A stretch of 64,000 nt of DNA from a bacterium. GTDB lineage: Bacteria; Oederibacteriota; JAAXVQ01; JAUVAV01. Location: contig JAIORK010000006.1 in the NCBI GenBank assembly GCA_021108215.1, positions 56,395 through 120,394 on the forward strand, read 5' to 3'. The position numbers and the translations under genes were made by a program. The notes under the pieces were generated by a model that was given only the letters and a program-made list of their open reading frames with translations, made no database searches and was not told the origin of the DNA. This document shows positions 57,215 through 64,000 of this stretch, piece after piece. Each line of letters opens with the position of its first letter. The first letter of the stretch is position 1.

Positions 57215-57230
57215 GTTAGTCTTGTCTAAC
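57215..57230. promoter_or_regulatory. TetR-type operator O1 ahead of the LolA-like gene
   Basis: GTTAGTCTTGTCTAAC, a 16-bp palindrome with GTTAG/CTAAC arms, 18 bases before the ATG. The same distance and the same sequence occur at 55122. Confidence 0.72.
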
Positions 57231-57278
57231 TTTAGAATCATAAAAAAAACGTTCATCAATACTCCGAACATCTGGTTA

Positions 57279-57932
57279 TTACTTGTTTTTATTTGTCTTC
57301 TTTTTTAACGTTCTTTCCTGATTCTTTATCAAGGCCGCATATCCATAATATGAAAACTTAATAACCTGTTCAGCGCACCTTTGCATCTCTGCATAACCGA
57401 CATTATGCATCAGCATTTCTACAATAGTATTCACATAAAAAGCGCTGGTATTATGAACGAAAAATTTTGAAAACTTAGTTGTTATTGCCCGGCTTTCTGA
57501 TTTCCTCAACCGCTCCAGATAAGCAACACAAATATCGGTATATTCATCAATTACATAATCTTTAAAATCATGCAACCGCGATCCTTCCGCGCTAAATGCT
57601 AAAAGCTTCAGATCATCCCGATAACACTCAACGAATTTCATTACTTTTTCCGTCATTACGCTATTCTGTTGATAACTCACCATCAGCTTTCCCGGAGGAG
57701 GAGACTCATTTTGTATATTGCGCAACGCCTGTTTGATTTTAGTGACCGTCGGCTTCAGGACTTCCGTAAACAACATATCTTTATTCTTAAAGTATGTGTA
57801 TACATTACTCAATGAACAGCCCGCATTTTTAGCAATTACACGCAGCTTGGCGTCTCTGAAACCATTTTTGCTAAACTCCCGCCTGGCCGCATTCAGGACA
57901 TTTTGCCTTACTGCTTCTTTTGTAATCTGCAC
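57279..57932 (-). CDS. TetR/AcrR-family regulator
   Basis: The 217-aa protein has the TetR N-terminal HTH: VLNAARREFSKNGFRDAKLRVIAKNAGCSLSNVYTYFKNKDMLF (helices 1-3 in residues 10-55), then an all-helical ligand domain and a basic tail. GTG start with GGGAG upstream. It lies directly upstream of the gene controlled by operator O1. The most direct reading is repression of the LolA/porin/HAE3 genes until a ligand arrives. Confidence 0.88.
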   Translation of the reverse strand: MQITKEAVRQNVLNAARREFSKNGFRDAKLRVIAKNAGCSLSNVYTYFKNKDMLFTEVLKPTVTKIKQALRNIQNESPPPGKLMVSYQQNSVMTEKVMKFVECYRDDLKLLAFSAEGSRLHDFKDYVIDEYTDICVAYLERLRKSESRAITTKFSKFFVHNTSAFYVNTIVEMLMHNVGYAEMQRCAEQVIKFSYYGYAALIKNQERTLKKKTNKNK

Positions 57933-57973
57933 TTACATCATCTCCCTGCAATACCGTTCATTGTTCGTTATTA

Positions 57974-58001
57974 ATTATAGCATTTGTTGCTGCGTTGTCA
58001 A
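57974..58001 (-). promoter_or_regulatory. Consensus promoter of the tetR gene
   Basis: On the minus strand TTGACA (57996-58001) and TATAAT (57974-57979) are 16 bases apart, both perfect hexamers. A GAACAATGAAC direct repeat follows at the expected start region and may be an operator. Confidence 0.75.
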
Positions 58002-58121
58002 TTATTTTATTTGCCTTGACGGAAGCTATCCGTTACGCCTTGACATAAGTTTTTCTTGTCTATTGAAATAGCGCATGATAATATCTCGGAAAATCAATAG
58101 AATTACCTGGAGGTTCAAATT

Positions 58122-58460
58122 ATGAAAAGATTTGGGAAAATCGGAGCAGGTATTATTTTCGGAGTTATTTTCGGCATTGTTGATATAACACCTATGATCT
58201 TTATGAAAATGACCTGGGATACATTGCTGTCCGCATTTTCTATGTGTGTAATCGGGGGCTTCCTCATAGCAACCTCAAATTTAAAACTGAATAATATTTT
58301 AAAAGGAATAGTGATTTTCTTTTTGATAGCTATTCCCATGATAATAGTAGTCGGTACCGGCGCTCCCCAAGAGTTGCTTCCCATGCTGTTTACAAATCTG
58401 ATTATAGGCAGCTTGCTGGGATATTTCATTGGCCGTTTTGGAGAAAAACAAATTGGCTAA
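58122..58460 (+). CDS. Small four-helix membrane protein, divergent from tetR
   Basis: The 112-aa protein has four hydrophobic segments with a short loop and a C-terminal GRFGEKQIG. I do not recognise a family. GGAGG lies 9 bases before the ATG. It is the only plus-strand gene between 47.8 and 64 kb and shares an intergenic region with tetR; TCTTGTCTA at 58054-58062 matches part of the TetR operator, so it may be in the same regulon. Confidence 0.65.
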   Translation: MKRFGKIGAGIIFGVIFGIVDITPMIFMKMTWDTLLSAFSMCVIGGFLIATSNLKLNNILKGIVIFFLIAIPMIIVVGTGAPQELLPMLFTNLIIGSLLGYFIGRFGEKQIG

Positions 58461-58522
58461 ATATGGATAAATCATAAATTCAGAAAAAGATTTTGAGGTT
58501 GTTGGATTAATATATTTGCTGT

Positions 58523-59554
58523 TTATGAAATATATTTTATCCGCTTTAATATTCGTAATACAAAAAGAGTGATAATGCGGGAATCCTCTTTTTTATTCGA
58601 AAATTCCTGCTGTTTATAAACCATATAAATGCTCTCCGGTCTAAAGCACATTGATTTGCCGGTTTTTGCCAAAAGTTCCTTTATCATTTGCTTGAATCGC
58701 TTATCCGCATGATATGCCGAATAGCGGCTGATCACTTCCAGCATATGTAAAAGATCATACCAAACCAATGGAAATTTCAATTTGCGAAAATTAGTTCCAA
58801 TGCCGAACAAATAATATTTTTTCTCCTTCTGTTTCTCCCAATGCACTAAAAGCGCTTCCACCGCTCTCTTTGCCGCCGGGCTTTTTATCGCCTGGCGGTC
58901 TTCACTAAATGCTTTGGCAACAATTAAATTTGCATAGGGACAAAAATCGTCTTTTCTACCCGGTCCGCGGAATTTAGACAGTGATCCCCGGCACCGGTAT
59001 CCATTCTCGTCTACCAGGTTGCGCAGCGTCAGTACGGCTTTTTTCGTATTTTCATCCTTAACACCCATTTTTAATAAGGCGTAAAGAATTGTTGGGAAAT
59101 CACACAACATCCAGGTTAATTCCGCCTGGCCGCTCCCGCCAAAATGAGTAGGTATGTTCATTAAAATTTCAGGAATTCCTTGTAAATTTGTATGCTTATA
59201 TATCTGCCGAATAATTTGCGACATGCCGGGATCAGTACTTTGCAGGCCTAAATCCGCCAGCATGGCTAAGCGGTGAATAAGTAAATCCGGCTTATTGTGT
59301 TGCCGTAAAACATGCTGAGTCCAGGTTTTACATAGTTTAATGTTTTCCTGAATAAAGGAATCACGCAACAGCATTCCCCTGTCCGCAGCTTTTGGCTCTA
59401 ATAACTTTTGAGCATTATAGCGTATATAATCATCTTCAGCATTGAGCAGCCATTGTTGGGTTATCTCCGGCCTTACCTTAATTTCACTAAAATACAATTT
59501 TTCCGGCCCACAATTGCTCAAGAAATATTGCCCAGGGTAAAATATATACTTCAT
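58523..59554 (-). CDS. Uncharacterised 343-aa protein, possibly an alpha/alpha-toroid
   Basis: No signal peptide or membrane helix is obvious. It holds IKVRPEITQQWLLNAEDDYIRYNAQKLLEP, helical pairs around LTLRNLVDENGYRCRGSLSKF, and DDFCPYANLIVAKA. The spacing of repeats resembles terpenoid-cyclase-like or prenyltransferase-type alpha/alpha-barrels found in hypothetical proteins with a WLL...RYxxxxxL motif. There is no catalytic motif I can identify. Function unknown. Confidence 0.55.
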   Translation of the reverse strand: MKYIFYPGQYFLSNCGPEKLYFSEIKVRPEITQQWLLNAEDDYIRYNAQKLLEPKAADRGMLLRDSFIQENIKLCKTWTQHVLRQHNKPDLLIHRLAMLADLGLQSTDPGMSQIIRQIYKHTNLQGIPEILMNIPTHFGGSGQAELTWMLCDFPTILYALLKMGVKDENTKKAVLTLRNLVDENGYRCRGSLSKFRGPGRKDDFCPYANLIVAKAFSEDRQAIKSPAAKRAVEALLVHWEKQKEKKYYLFGIGTNFRKLKFPLVWYDLLHMLEVISRYSAYHADKRFKQMIKELLAKTGKSMCFRPESIYMVYKQQEFSNKKEDSRIITLFVLRILKRIKYIS

Positions 59555-59599
59555 TAACTACTCTGGGTTTAGGGTCCAAAGAAATTATAATGACTTTTT

Positions 59600-59854
59600 T
59601 TACCTTATATTCATACTAAAAAATACGCAAGTTTTTAATATGCGCGAAACCGCCATTTCCACGGCTTTAACTTCCGGGGCTACTTCATTATCACCTAATA
59701 TGAAATCAACTTCTAACTGCGAAGCGGTCCGCCAATAGCTTATGGGATAATTTAAGTTGGAGTAATGACTATGGGCCGTAAGTTCCTGAAAAATAAAATG
59801 TTCAAATGTCTTTCCAAAGGATTCACTGCGATATTGGATTTTTTCCCGTTTCAA
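59600..59854 (-). pseudogene. DUF4143-type ATPase C-terminal remnant
   Basis: The 84-codon frame reads SFGKTFEHFIFQELTAHSHY, then SYWRTASQLEVDFILGDNEVAPEVKAVE, the core of the DUF4143 nuclease-like domain found behind an AAA domain. Both the AAA domain and the last ~50 residues are missing. A remnant, not a working gene. Confidence 0.6.
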
Positions 59855-59915
59855 AATAATAAAATCAGCAATCCCCAGTCAAGTATATTTCCAGGCACTA
59901 TTAGGAGCTATTTTT

Positions 59916-59975
59916 CCTTTGCAGAGACAGGTCTCCTTGTCCTGACTGTCCTGCAAAAATCCGTCTCTGCAAAGG
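59916..59975. repeat. Hairpin-forming sequence between the DUF4143 remnant and the TonB gene
   Basis: CCTTTGCAGAGAC and GTCTCTGCAAAGG are exact 13-bp inverted arms with a 34-base loop. It lacks a T tract on the side following the TonB gene, so it is not a clear terminator. Confidence 0.5.
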
Positions 59976-59990
59976 AAGGGGGCACTTTAT

Positions 59991-62024
59991 TTAAAACATA
60001 CAGGAAATATTAACAAAAACAAACCGTCCCGGTTCATTGACAATTTTAGGATTTGCTCCGGAACCTCCCACCACATCCCACTCGTAGGAATTGGCTACTG
60101 CATATGCCTTATCTAAAATATTCTCAATCCCCACATTGACAACAAAAGGATGATATTCGTATCCTGCCCGGAGGTTAAAAACATTCCATCCCAACACCTC
60201 CTGTTCACCTGCATCAGCATCAACATTCCCGGCCTTTTCAGAATGTATCCAGTCTACTATCCCAAAAAAACCGGAATTATCATAACTTAATGCCAACCTG
60301 GTTTTCAGCGGAGGAATCTGAGCCAGATCCTGGTCTTCATTATTTAACGGCTGTGTTTCTTTGGTTCCGCGTTGACAGGCAACCGCAGCTTCCAGACTGG
60401 TATTATAAACCAGGTCTATCACAATTTTCAGATCCGCCCCATACATGCGGGCATTGATATTCGTCCAGGTCTTAGGCGGACCGGATTGCTGATAAATATA
60501 ATCCTTTAGCAAACTGTAAAACCCCTTGGCTCGCAGACTAAAACCATTTCTCTCCATCTGGATGCCAATATCCGCCTCAGTGTTTCGCGTAGGCTTCAAA
60601 TCCGGATTGCCGTAAAAACCGCCGGATGCCTGGAGATACCGTTCAGCGCCTGTTGGTGTCCGGACACTATGCCCTACACCGCCGAATAGGTTAAGCTCAT
60701 CCGTTAAAAAATATTTCCCGAATATATAACCGCTCGGAAATATTTCGGAATCTTTGTTCGTATCTGTCAGATTTTGACTAAATATCAAAACGCTGTCTTC
60801 AAGTTTCTTAGCCTCATTTTGAAACCAATCCCCGCGCAAACCAAAACTCATTAAAACCTTGTCCATTTCCTTGTCCGCTTTGATATAGAGTCCGATGTCC
60901 TGCGTTTCCACATCTGGAAATAAATACGGTTTAGTAATTATTCCGGTATCCTTATTAATCTGGAGGCCATTCCATTTGCGCACGTAAAAATCAACGCCAT
61001 AAGTCAACAAGGCCCAACCACTGTCTTGCTGATTTTCAATTTTAGCGCCTACAAACGAGGTCATGACATCATTAGCCATATATACCGAAACATTCCGGTA
61101 TTTGTTTGAAGGATCATGTTCCACCTGGTTATAATAGGCCTTTATTTTGATTTTTTTCGAAAAGCTGCCGAAATTTTCCAGCGTATATTCAATTGAACTC
61201 ATATTGATTTTTTCAGATTCAATATCCATTCCCACCCGGGGTGTCATGATGTCTTTAGCATTGCCATATTTGTAATCCAAAAGCAGGGACTGATTTTCCG
61301 TTAGATTGAAGAGCACTTTACCCCAAACATCATGTTTTTGAAAAGCTTTCATATCCCGGGCTTCCTCACTATATCCCGGATTATAATCACTTAATTGATT
61401 GCCCGCGCCATCCTGGTACTGCCCGGACTCGGAGTAACTGTAGCCCAATAATCCCCGTACCAGAGAATTTCCTCCATTAACCAGCAATCCTCCGCTGATA
61501 AAACCAAAACTTCCATATTTTCCGAAAATATCCGTATTCATGCCTTTCCTGGGTCTGCGGGTTACAATATTAATATTGCCGCCCAGGGCACCGGCCCGAG
61601 TCACATCAAAAGGCCCTTGAGTAATTTCCAGGCGTTCAATATTCAATAAACTCAGATGGGACAAAGACGGATCCTTTCTGCTGCCGCAAGCGCCTTCCAA
61701 AAGCGTGTCATCTACAAAAAACCCAAGATTGGATTGACTGAATCCCCGAATAGCCACTTCATTGCCATAGGCGCCTTTGCGTATCATAGTAGCTTCTATG
61801 TATTCGTCTGATAGGATTTCCGCCAAATCCACTACTTTATGTGCTCTTAACAGCTTGCGATTAATCCGTTCGGTTTCCATACCTTCGCCTGCGGGTTCTG
61901 CTTTAATGACAAGCTTATCCATAATATATATTTCCTGAGCCTTTGCCAAAGAGCCGCTTATAAGAACTCCCAGCATACAACCAAGACAGCACAATCCTGT
62001 GCTTTTTATGCCGTAAAAAAACAT
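59991..62024 (-). CDS. TonB-dependent outer-membrane receptor
   Basis: The 677-aa protein has a signal peptide, a plug domain (VAIRGFSQSN, DDTLLEGACGSRKDPSL, IERLEITQGPFDV, GALGGNINIVTRRP) and a 22-strand-type barrel ending in Phe. The plug segment ACGSRKDP resembles the ACxxRMDPP segment of OprC/NosA-like copper receptors, although Met is not kept here. It is the last gene of a minus-strand run with a Cys/His-rich secreted protein just upstream. A metal or metallophore ligand is inferred. Confidence 0.85.
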   Translation of the reverse strand: MFFYGIKSTGLCCLGCMLGVLISGSLAKAQEIYIMDKLVIKAEPAGEGMETERINRKLLRAHKVVDLAEILSDEYIEATMIRKGAYGNEVAIRGFSQSNLGFFVDDTLLEGACGSRKDPSLSHLSLLNIERLEITQGPFDVTRAGALGGNINIVTRRPRKGMNTDIFGKYGSFGFISGGLLVNGGNSLVRGLLGYSYSESGQYQDGAGNQLSDYNPGYSEEARDMKAFQKHDVWGKVLFNLTENQSLLLDYKYGNAKDIMTPRVGMDIESEKINMSSIEYTLENFGSFSKKIKIKAYYNQVEHDPSNKYRNVSVYMANDVMTSFVGAKIENQQDSGWALLTYGVDFYVRKWNGLQINKDTGIITKPYLFPDVETQDIGLYIKADKEMDKVLMSFGLRGDWFQNEAKKLEDSVLIFSQNLTDTNKDSEIFPSGYIFGKYFLTDELNLFGGVGHSVRTPTGAERYLQASGGFYGNPDLKPTRNTEADIGIQMERNGFSLRAKGFYSLLKDYIYQQSGPPKTWTNINARMYGADLKIVIDLVYNTSLEAAVACQRGTKETQPLNNEDQDLAQIPPLKTRLALSYDNSGFFGIVDWIHSEKAGNVDADAGEQEVLGWNVFNLRAGYEYHPFVVNVGIENILDKAYAVANSYEWDVVGGSGANPKIVNEPGRFVFVNISCMF

Positions 62025-62066
62025 AGTATTCCTCCTGTTTTAAATATTTCATTGGTTTTTAATTAT

Positions 62067-62444
62067 TTAGACGGCAATGGTTGCAGGAGGCGCGCGCGGG
62101 GAAAAGCAGAAGTATTTATTCTGCAATAAAAGTGCTTTGCAATGTATTAGAACTACTTTTTGATAAACAATATAAAATGTAAAAAAACTATCCTGTGAAG
62201 AAGTCTTAAATATATTTTTCCAAAAACACATCGCACATTTATGCTGCTTGTCCTGGCGGCAATTTTCGGAAATAATTGATTGCTTGAAGTATGGATTGGA
62301 TTTCGCATTACAAACGCCGTTATTATGACAATGACCGGAACAATGTTGCGCCGAGCAAGTATGAAATACCGGAAAGCAGGAACCAATTGCCAGCCACAGA
62401 TATTGAACTAAGATCAAAATCGAAATACATTTTTGAATTCGCAT
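62067..62444 (-). CDS. Secreted Cys/His-rich protein, DUF2946-like
   Basis: The 125-aa protein has a signal peptide, then a cluster of possible metal ligands: Cys30, His34, Cys35, His38, Cys39, His40, Cys45, and later Cys62, His68, Cys70 and Cys73. It ends SPRAPPATIAV; a closing RAPP is usual in DUF2946-like secreted proteins next to copper-linked TonB receptors. GAAGG precedes the ATG, and the TonB gene starts about 40 bases downstream. It may deliver or sense a soft metal such as copper. Confidence 0.65.
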   Translation of the reverse strand: MRIQKCISILILVQYLWLAIGSCFPVFHTCSAQHCSGHCHNNGVCNAKSNPYFKQSIISENCRQDKQHKCAMCFWKNIFKTSSQDSFFTFYIVYQKVVLIHCKALLLQNKYFCFSPRAPPATIAV

Positions 62445-62579
62445 AAAAACACCTTCAGGGCGCGTATAGTAACTCTTTATTCTTTATTATAAATTCCCTC
62501 TTGGTCGCACAGTAACGCTTGAAAATTTTCTTCATCCGGCGAAGATGGTTTTCCTTACATTTTTATATTCCTGTTTTAT

Positions 62580-62969
62580 TCATCTCATGTTCAAGGCCTC
62601 TTTTTTTCTTAATGAAATCCAGGCTATTGCTATCTGAACAATTGCAAAAGCTGAATAAATCATCAGTACAGAAAAACGGCCTTCAGTTAACCAATTAGCT
62701 CTTCCCATTTTTGCATACATAAAAACCGGCGTAACTATTAACAGCAGTATGGGAATTATAATATTCAGTTTATGCCAGATTACGCGTCCGGTATTTTTGT
62801 CACGCTCTTTCAGTGATAACATACCGGTAAGAATCGTCAGAATTGCCGGGATCGCGCCATGCGCTATAGCACCGAAATGCAGATAACCTGCTGACACAAA
62901 GATAATCTTTACTACCAGATACATCAGGCCGATAATCATATAACTATAATATGTTTTTTTATTTTGCAT
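62580..62969 (-). CDS. Small four-helix membrane protein
   Basis: The 129-aa protein has four hydrophobic helices (9-29, 33-50, 68-86, 102-120) and a KERDKNTGR cytosolic loop. GGAGG lies 8 bases before the ATG. No family recognised. It sits between the methyltransferase and the Cys/His-rich gene and is probably in the same operon. An imperfect palindrome ACCAACAAATGTTGGT is found at 63012-63027. Confidence 0.6.
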   Translation of the reverse strand: MQNKKTYYSYMIIGLMYLVVKIIFVSAGYLHFGAIAHGAIPAILTILTGMLSLKERDKNTGRVIWHKLNIIIPILLLIVTPVFMYAKMGRANWLTEGRFSVLMIYSAFAIVQIAIAWISLRKKEALNMR

Positions 62970-63048
62970 GTTTTTTATCCTCCGATTAATAAATAGCCAT
63001 TATTGATATTTAACCAACAAATGTTGGTATAACCGATTTTCAGTATTT

Positions 63049-63693
63049 TCAATTAGTCTTTCCTGCCCGGGTAAAAACCGCCTTAGTTTTATCTCCCAGC
63101 AGCACAGCCTCTTCTATTTGAAAATTATATTTTTCAATAAACGCAGTTAAATTTCCAAGTCCAAAGTTAGTTGCGGATTTAGGCGGTTTGCCATAAGTTT
63201 TAAGATAACGAACAATCATTCCAATTTTACTAAAAAATCTCATGCCATCACCGGTAAAATCCAAAAGAAGTAAAATACCCCCCGGTTTAAGAACACGCCT
63301 TGCTTCCTGAAGCGCTCTTCCCGGATCAGAGATTACATGGATCAGATTCGCCATAAAAACAGAATCAAAGGATTCATCTTCGTAATGCAGATTAAGGCAG
63401 TCCGCTTTCTCCAATTCAATTTCCGGATTGCCTTTTAAGGCGTTTTTTACTGCCCCTAGCATTTCCCCGGAAAAATCAGTGGCAATTATATTGTCAGCGC
63501 CGGTTGCTATAGCCTGTGTGTACATACCATTTCCGCAGCCAAGTTCCAGCAGGCTGCCCAGATTTTTCTGCCGCTGCAATTTTTCTTTAACTATGCCGAT
63601 TGTTTCCGCGCCGACTACATATTCATTTCTTTTATCAAAATCCTCGGCAAATTTTGACCAGTAGGTTTCCTTTTGTCCCGGTATTAATGACAT
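63049..63693 (-). CDS. Class I SAM-dependent methyltransferase
   Basis: The 214-aa protein has motif I LLELGCGNGMYTQAIA, motif II-like ADCLNLHYEDESFDSVFMANLIHV, and LKPGGILLLLDF. The N-terminus YWSKFAEDFDKRNEYVVG is that of small-molecule methyltransferases often next to metal-transport genes. GGAGGG precedes the ATG. First gene of the run that ends with the TonB receptor; substrate unknown. Confidence 0.84.
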   Translation of the reverse strand: MSLIPGQKETYWSKFAEDFDKRNEYVVGAETIGIVKEKLQRQKNLGSLLELGCGNGMYTQAIATGADNIIATDFSGEMLGAVKNALKGNPEIELEKADCLNLHYEDESFDSVFMANLIHVISDPGRALQEARRVLKPGGILLLLDFTGDGMRFFSKIGMIVRYLKTYGKPPKSATNFGLGNLTAFIEKYNFQIEEAVLLGDKTKAVFTRAGKTN

Positions 63694-63733
63694 AATTTCC
63701 CTCCTGGTAATTTGTTAGTTATGGAAAAGTTGT

Positions 63734-63847
63734 CATACCCGAATAAATTTATCGGGTATCCAGTGACTTTTAAGCCTTTGAAAATCAAAGCCGCTGGATT
63801 CCGCCCCGATTAACTACATACCGGGGTGACGAAATGCCGGAATGACG
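63734..63847. repeat. REP-like pair near the right end
   Basis: CATACCCGAATAAATTTATCGGGTATCC and GGATTCCGCCCCG...CCGGGGTGACGAAATGCCGG (given here in parts). It closely matches 32799-32893. The 63694-64000 stretch shows no gene I can support. Confidence 0.7.
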
Positions 63848-64000
63848 ATGCAACAAATAAACGAAACATCCTTTCCGTAACAGGAACTATTTAGTAATCT
63901 TAAAAGTCATTAATGCTCTCAATTTTTCACTTCCTTTATCAAATTCCCGTTTTCTCAGCGATAGTGACCTCAAGCCCAAGGGAGAATTAACTATTCAGGA

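Noticed and set aside
59916..59975. Terminator of the TonB receptor gene
   Set aside because: The 13-bp stem is real, but the loop is long and neither side is followed by a run of T.
63887..63994. Short minus-strand frame reading SPLGLRSLSLRKREFDKGSE...
   Set aside because: About 36 codons with no ribosome site, bounded by a stop at the window edge; may be debris of a repeat-linked gene but no family can be assigned.

Overview
The window comes from a Gram-negative bacterium. It encodes signal peptidase II, a TolC-type outer-membrane protein, RND pumps, a TonB-dependent receptor and a DUF1302-like porin. Two large secreted proteins end in Thr/Pro-rich linkers and a C-terminal sorting-like domain, an architecture common in FCB-group and uncultured candidate-phylum bacteria. 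I cannot name the species. Most genes have clear AGGAG-type ribosome sites, and short palindromic REP/MITE-like repeats fill many intergenic gaps. No rRNA, CRISPR array, integrase or complete insertion sequence other than one REP-type tyrosine transposase was seen. || 1-3.8 kb: an alpha-glucan/trehalose operon (GH57-like enzyme cut by the window edge, treZ) and a small unknown gene. 4.0-7.4 kb: a tRNA-Asn followed by three ~490-bp non-coding direct repeats (R1-R3). Each starts with the last bases of the tRNA, carries intrinsic terminators and separates small accessory genes: a GNAT acetyltransferase with an attC-like palindrome behind it, a decapitated HTH gene, a 3'-truncated secreted protein and a lipoprotein. 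7.4-10.5 kb: a compact operon of YggS, MTH1187-type protein, ferredoxin, MBL hydrolase, thioredoxin-like protein and a Gly-rich zinc-ribbon protein. || 11-22 kb: a membrane protein, a beta-helix surface protein, the scar of a type I restriction locus that kept an intact rhuM, a DUF188 gene, two radical SAM enzymes (one with its SPASM-like motif at the unusual N-terminal end) and a TrkH-type potassium channel. 22-33 kb: a RAYT transposase whose coding sequence contains a 64-bp perfect REP palindrome, two RND pumps, a UgpC/MsmX-like ATPase and a TolC-like protein. 33-44.7 kb: lspA, prfC, carbonic anhydrase, hrpB, a membrane-anchored MutS-like ATPase and a second large surface protein. || 44.9-47.8 kb: a zinc/manganese ABC importer (znuACB type) led by a ribbon-helix-helix protein with a four-Cys zinc site; a strong promoter with a 16-bp palindrome at the expected start site suggests metal-responsive autoregulation. 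47.8-63.7 kb: a long, almost wholly minus-strand region that looks like one envelope/metal system: class I methyltransferase, small membrane protein, Cys/His-rich secreted protein, TonB receptor, TetR regulator, LolA-like protein, DUF1302 porin, HAE3 exporter, FmdE-like protein, isoprenylcysteine-type methyltransferase and a heterodimeric ABC transporter. Two identical 16-bp operators ahead of two of its transcripts tie the TetR protein to the LolA/porin/HAE3 part.
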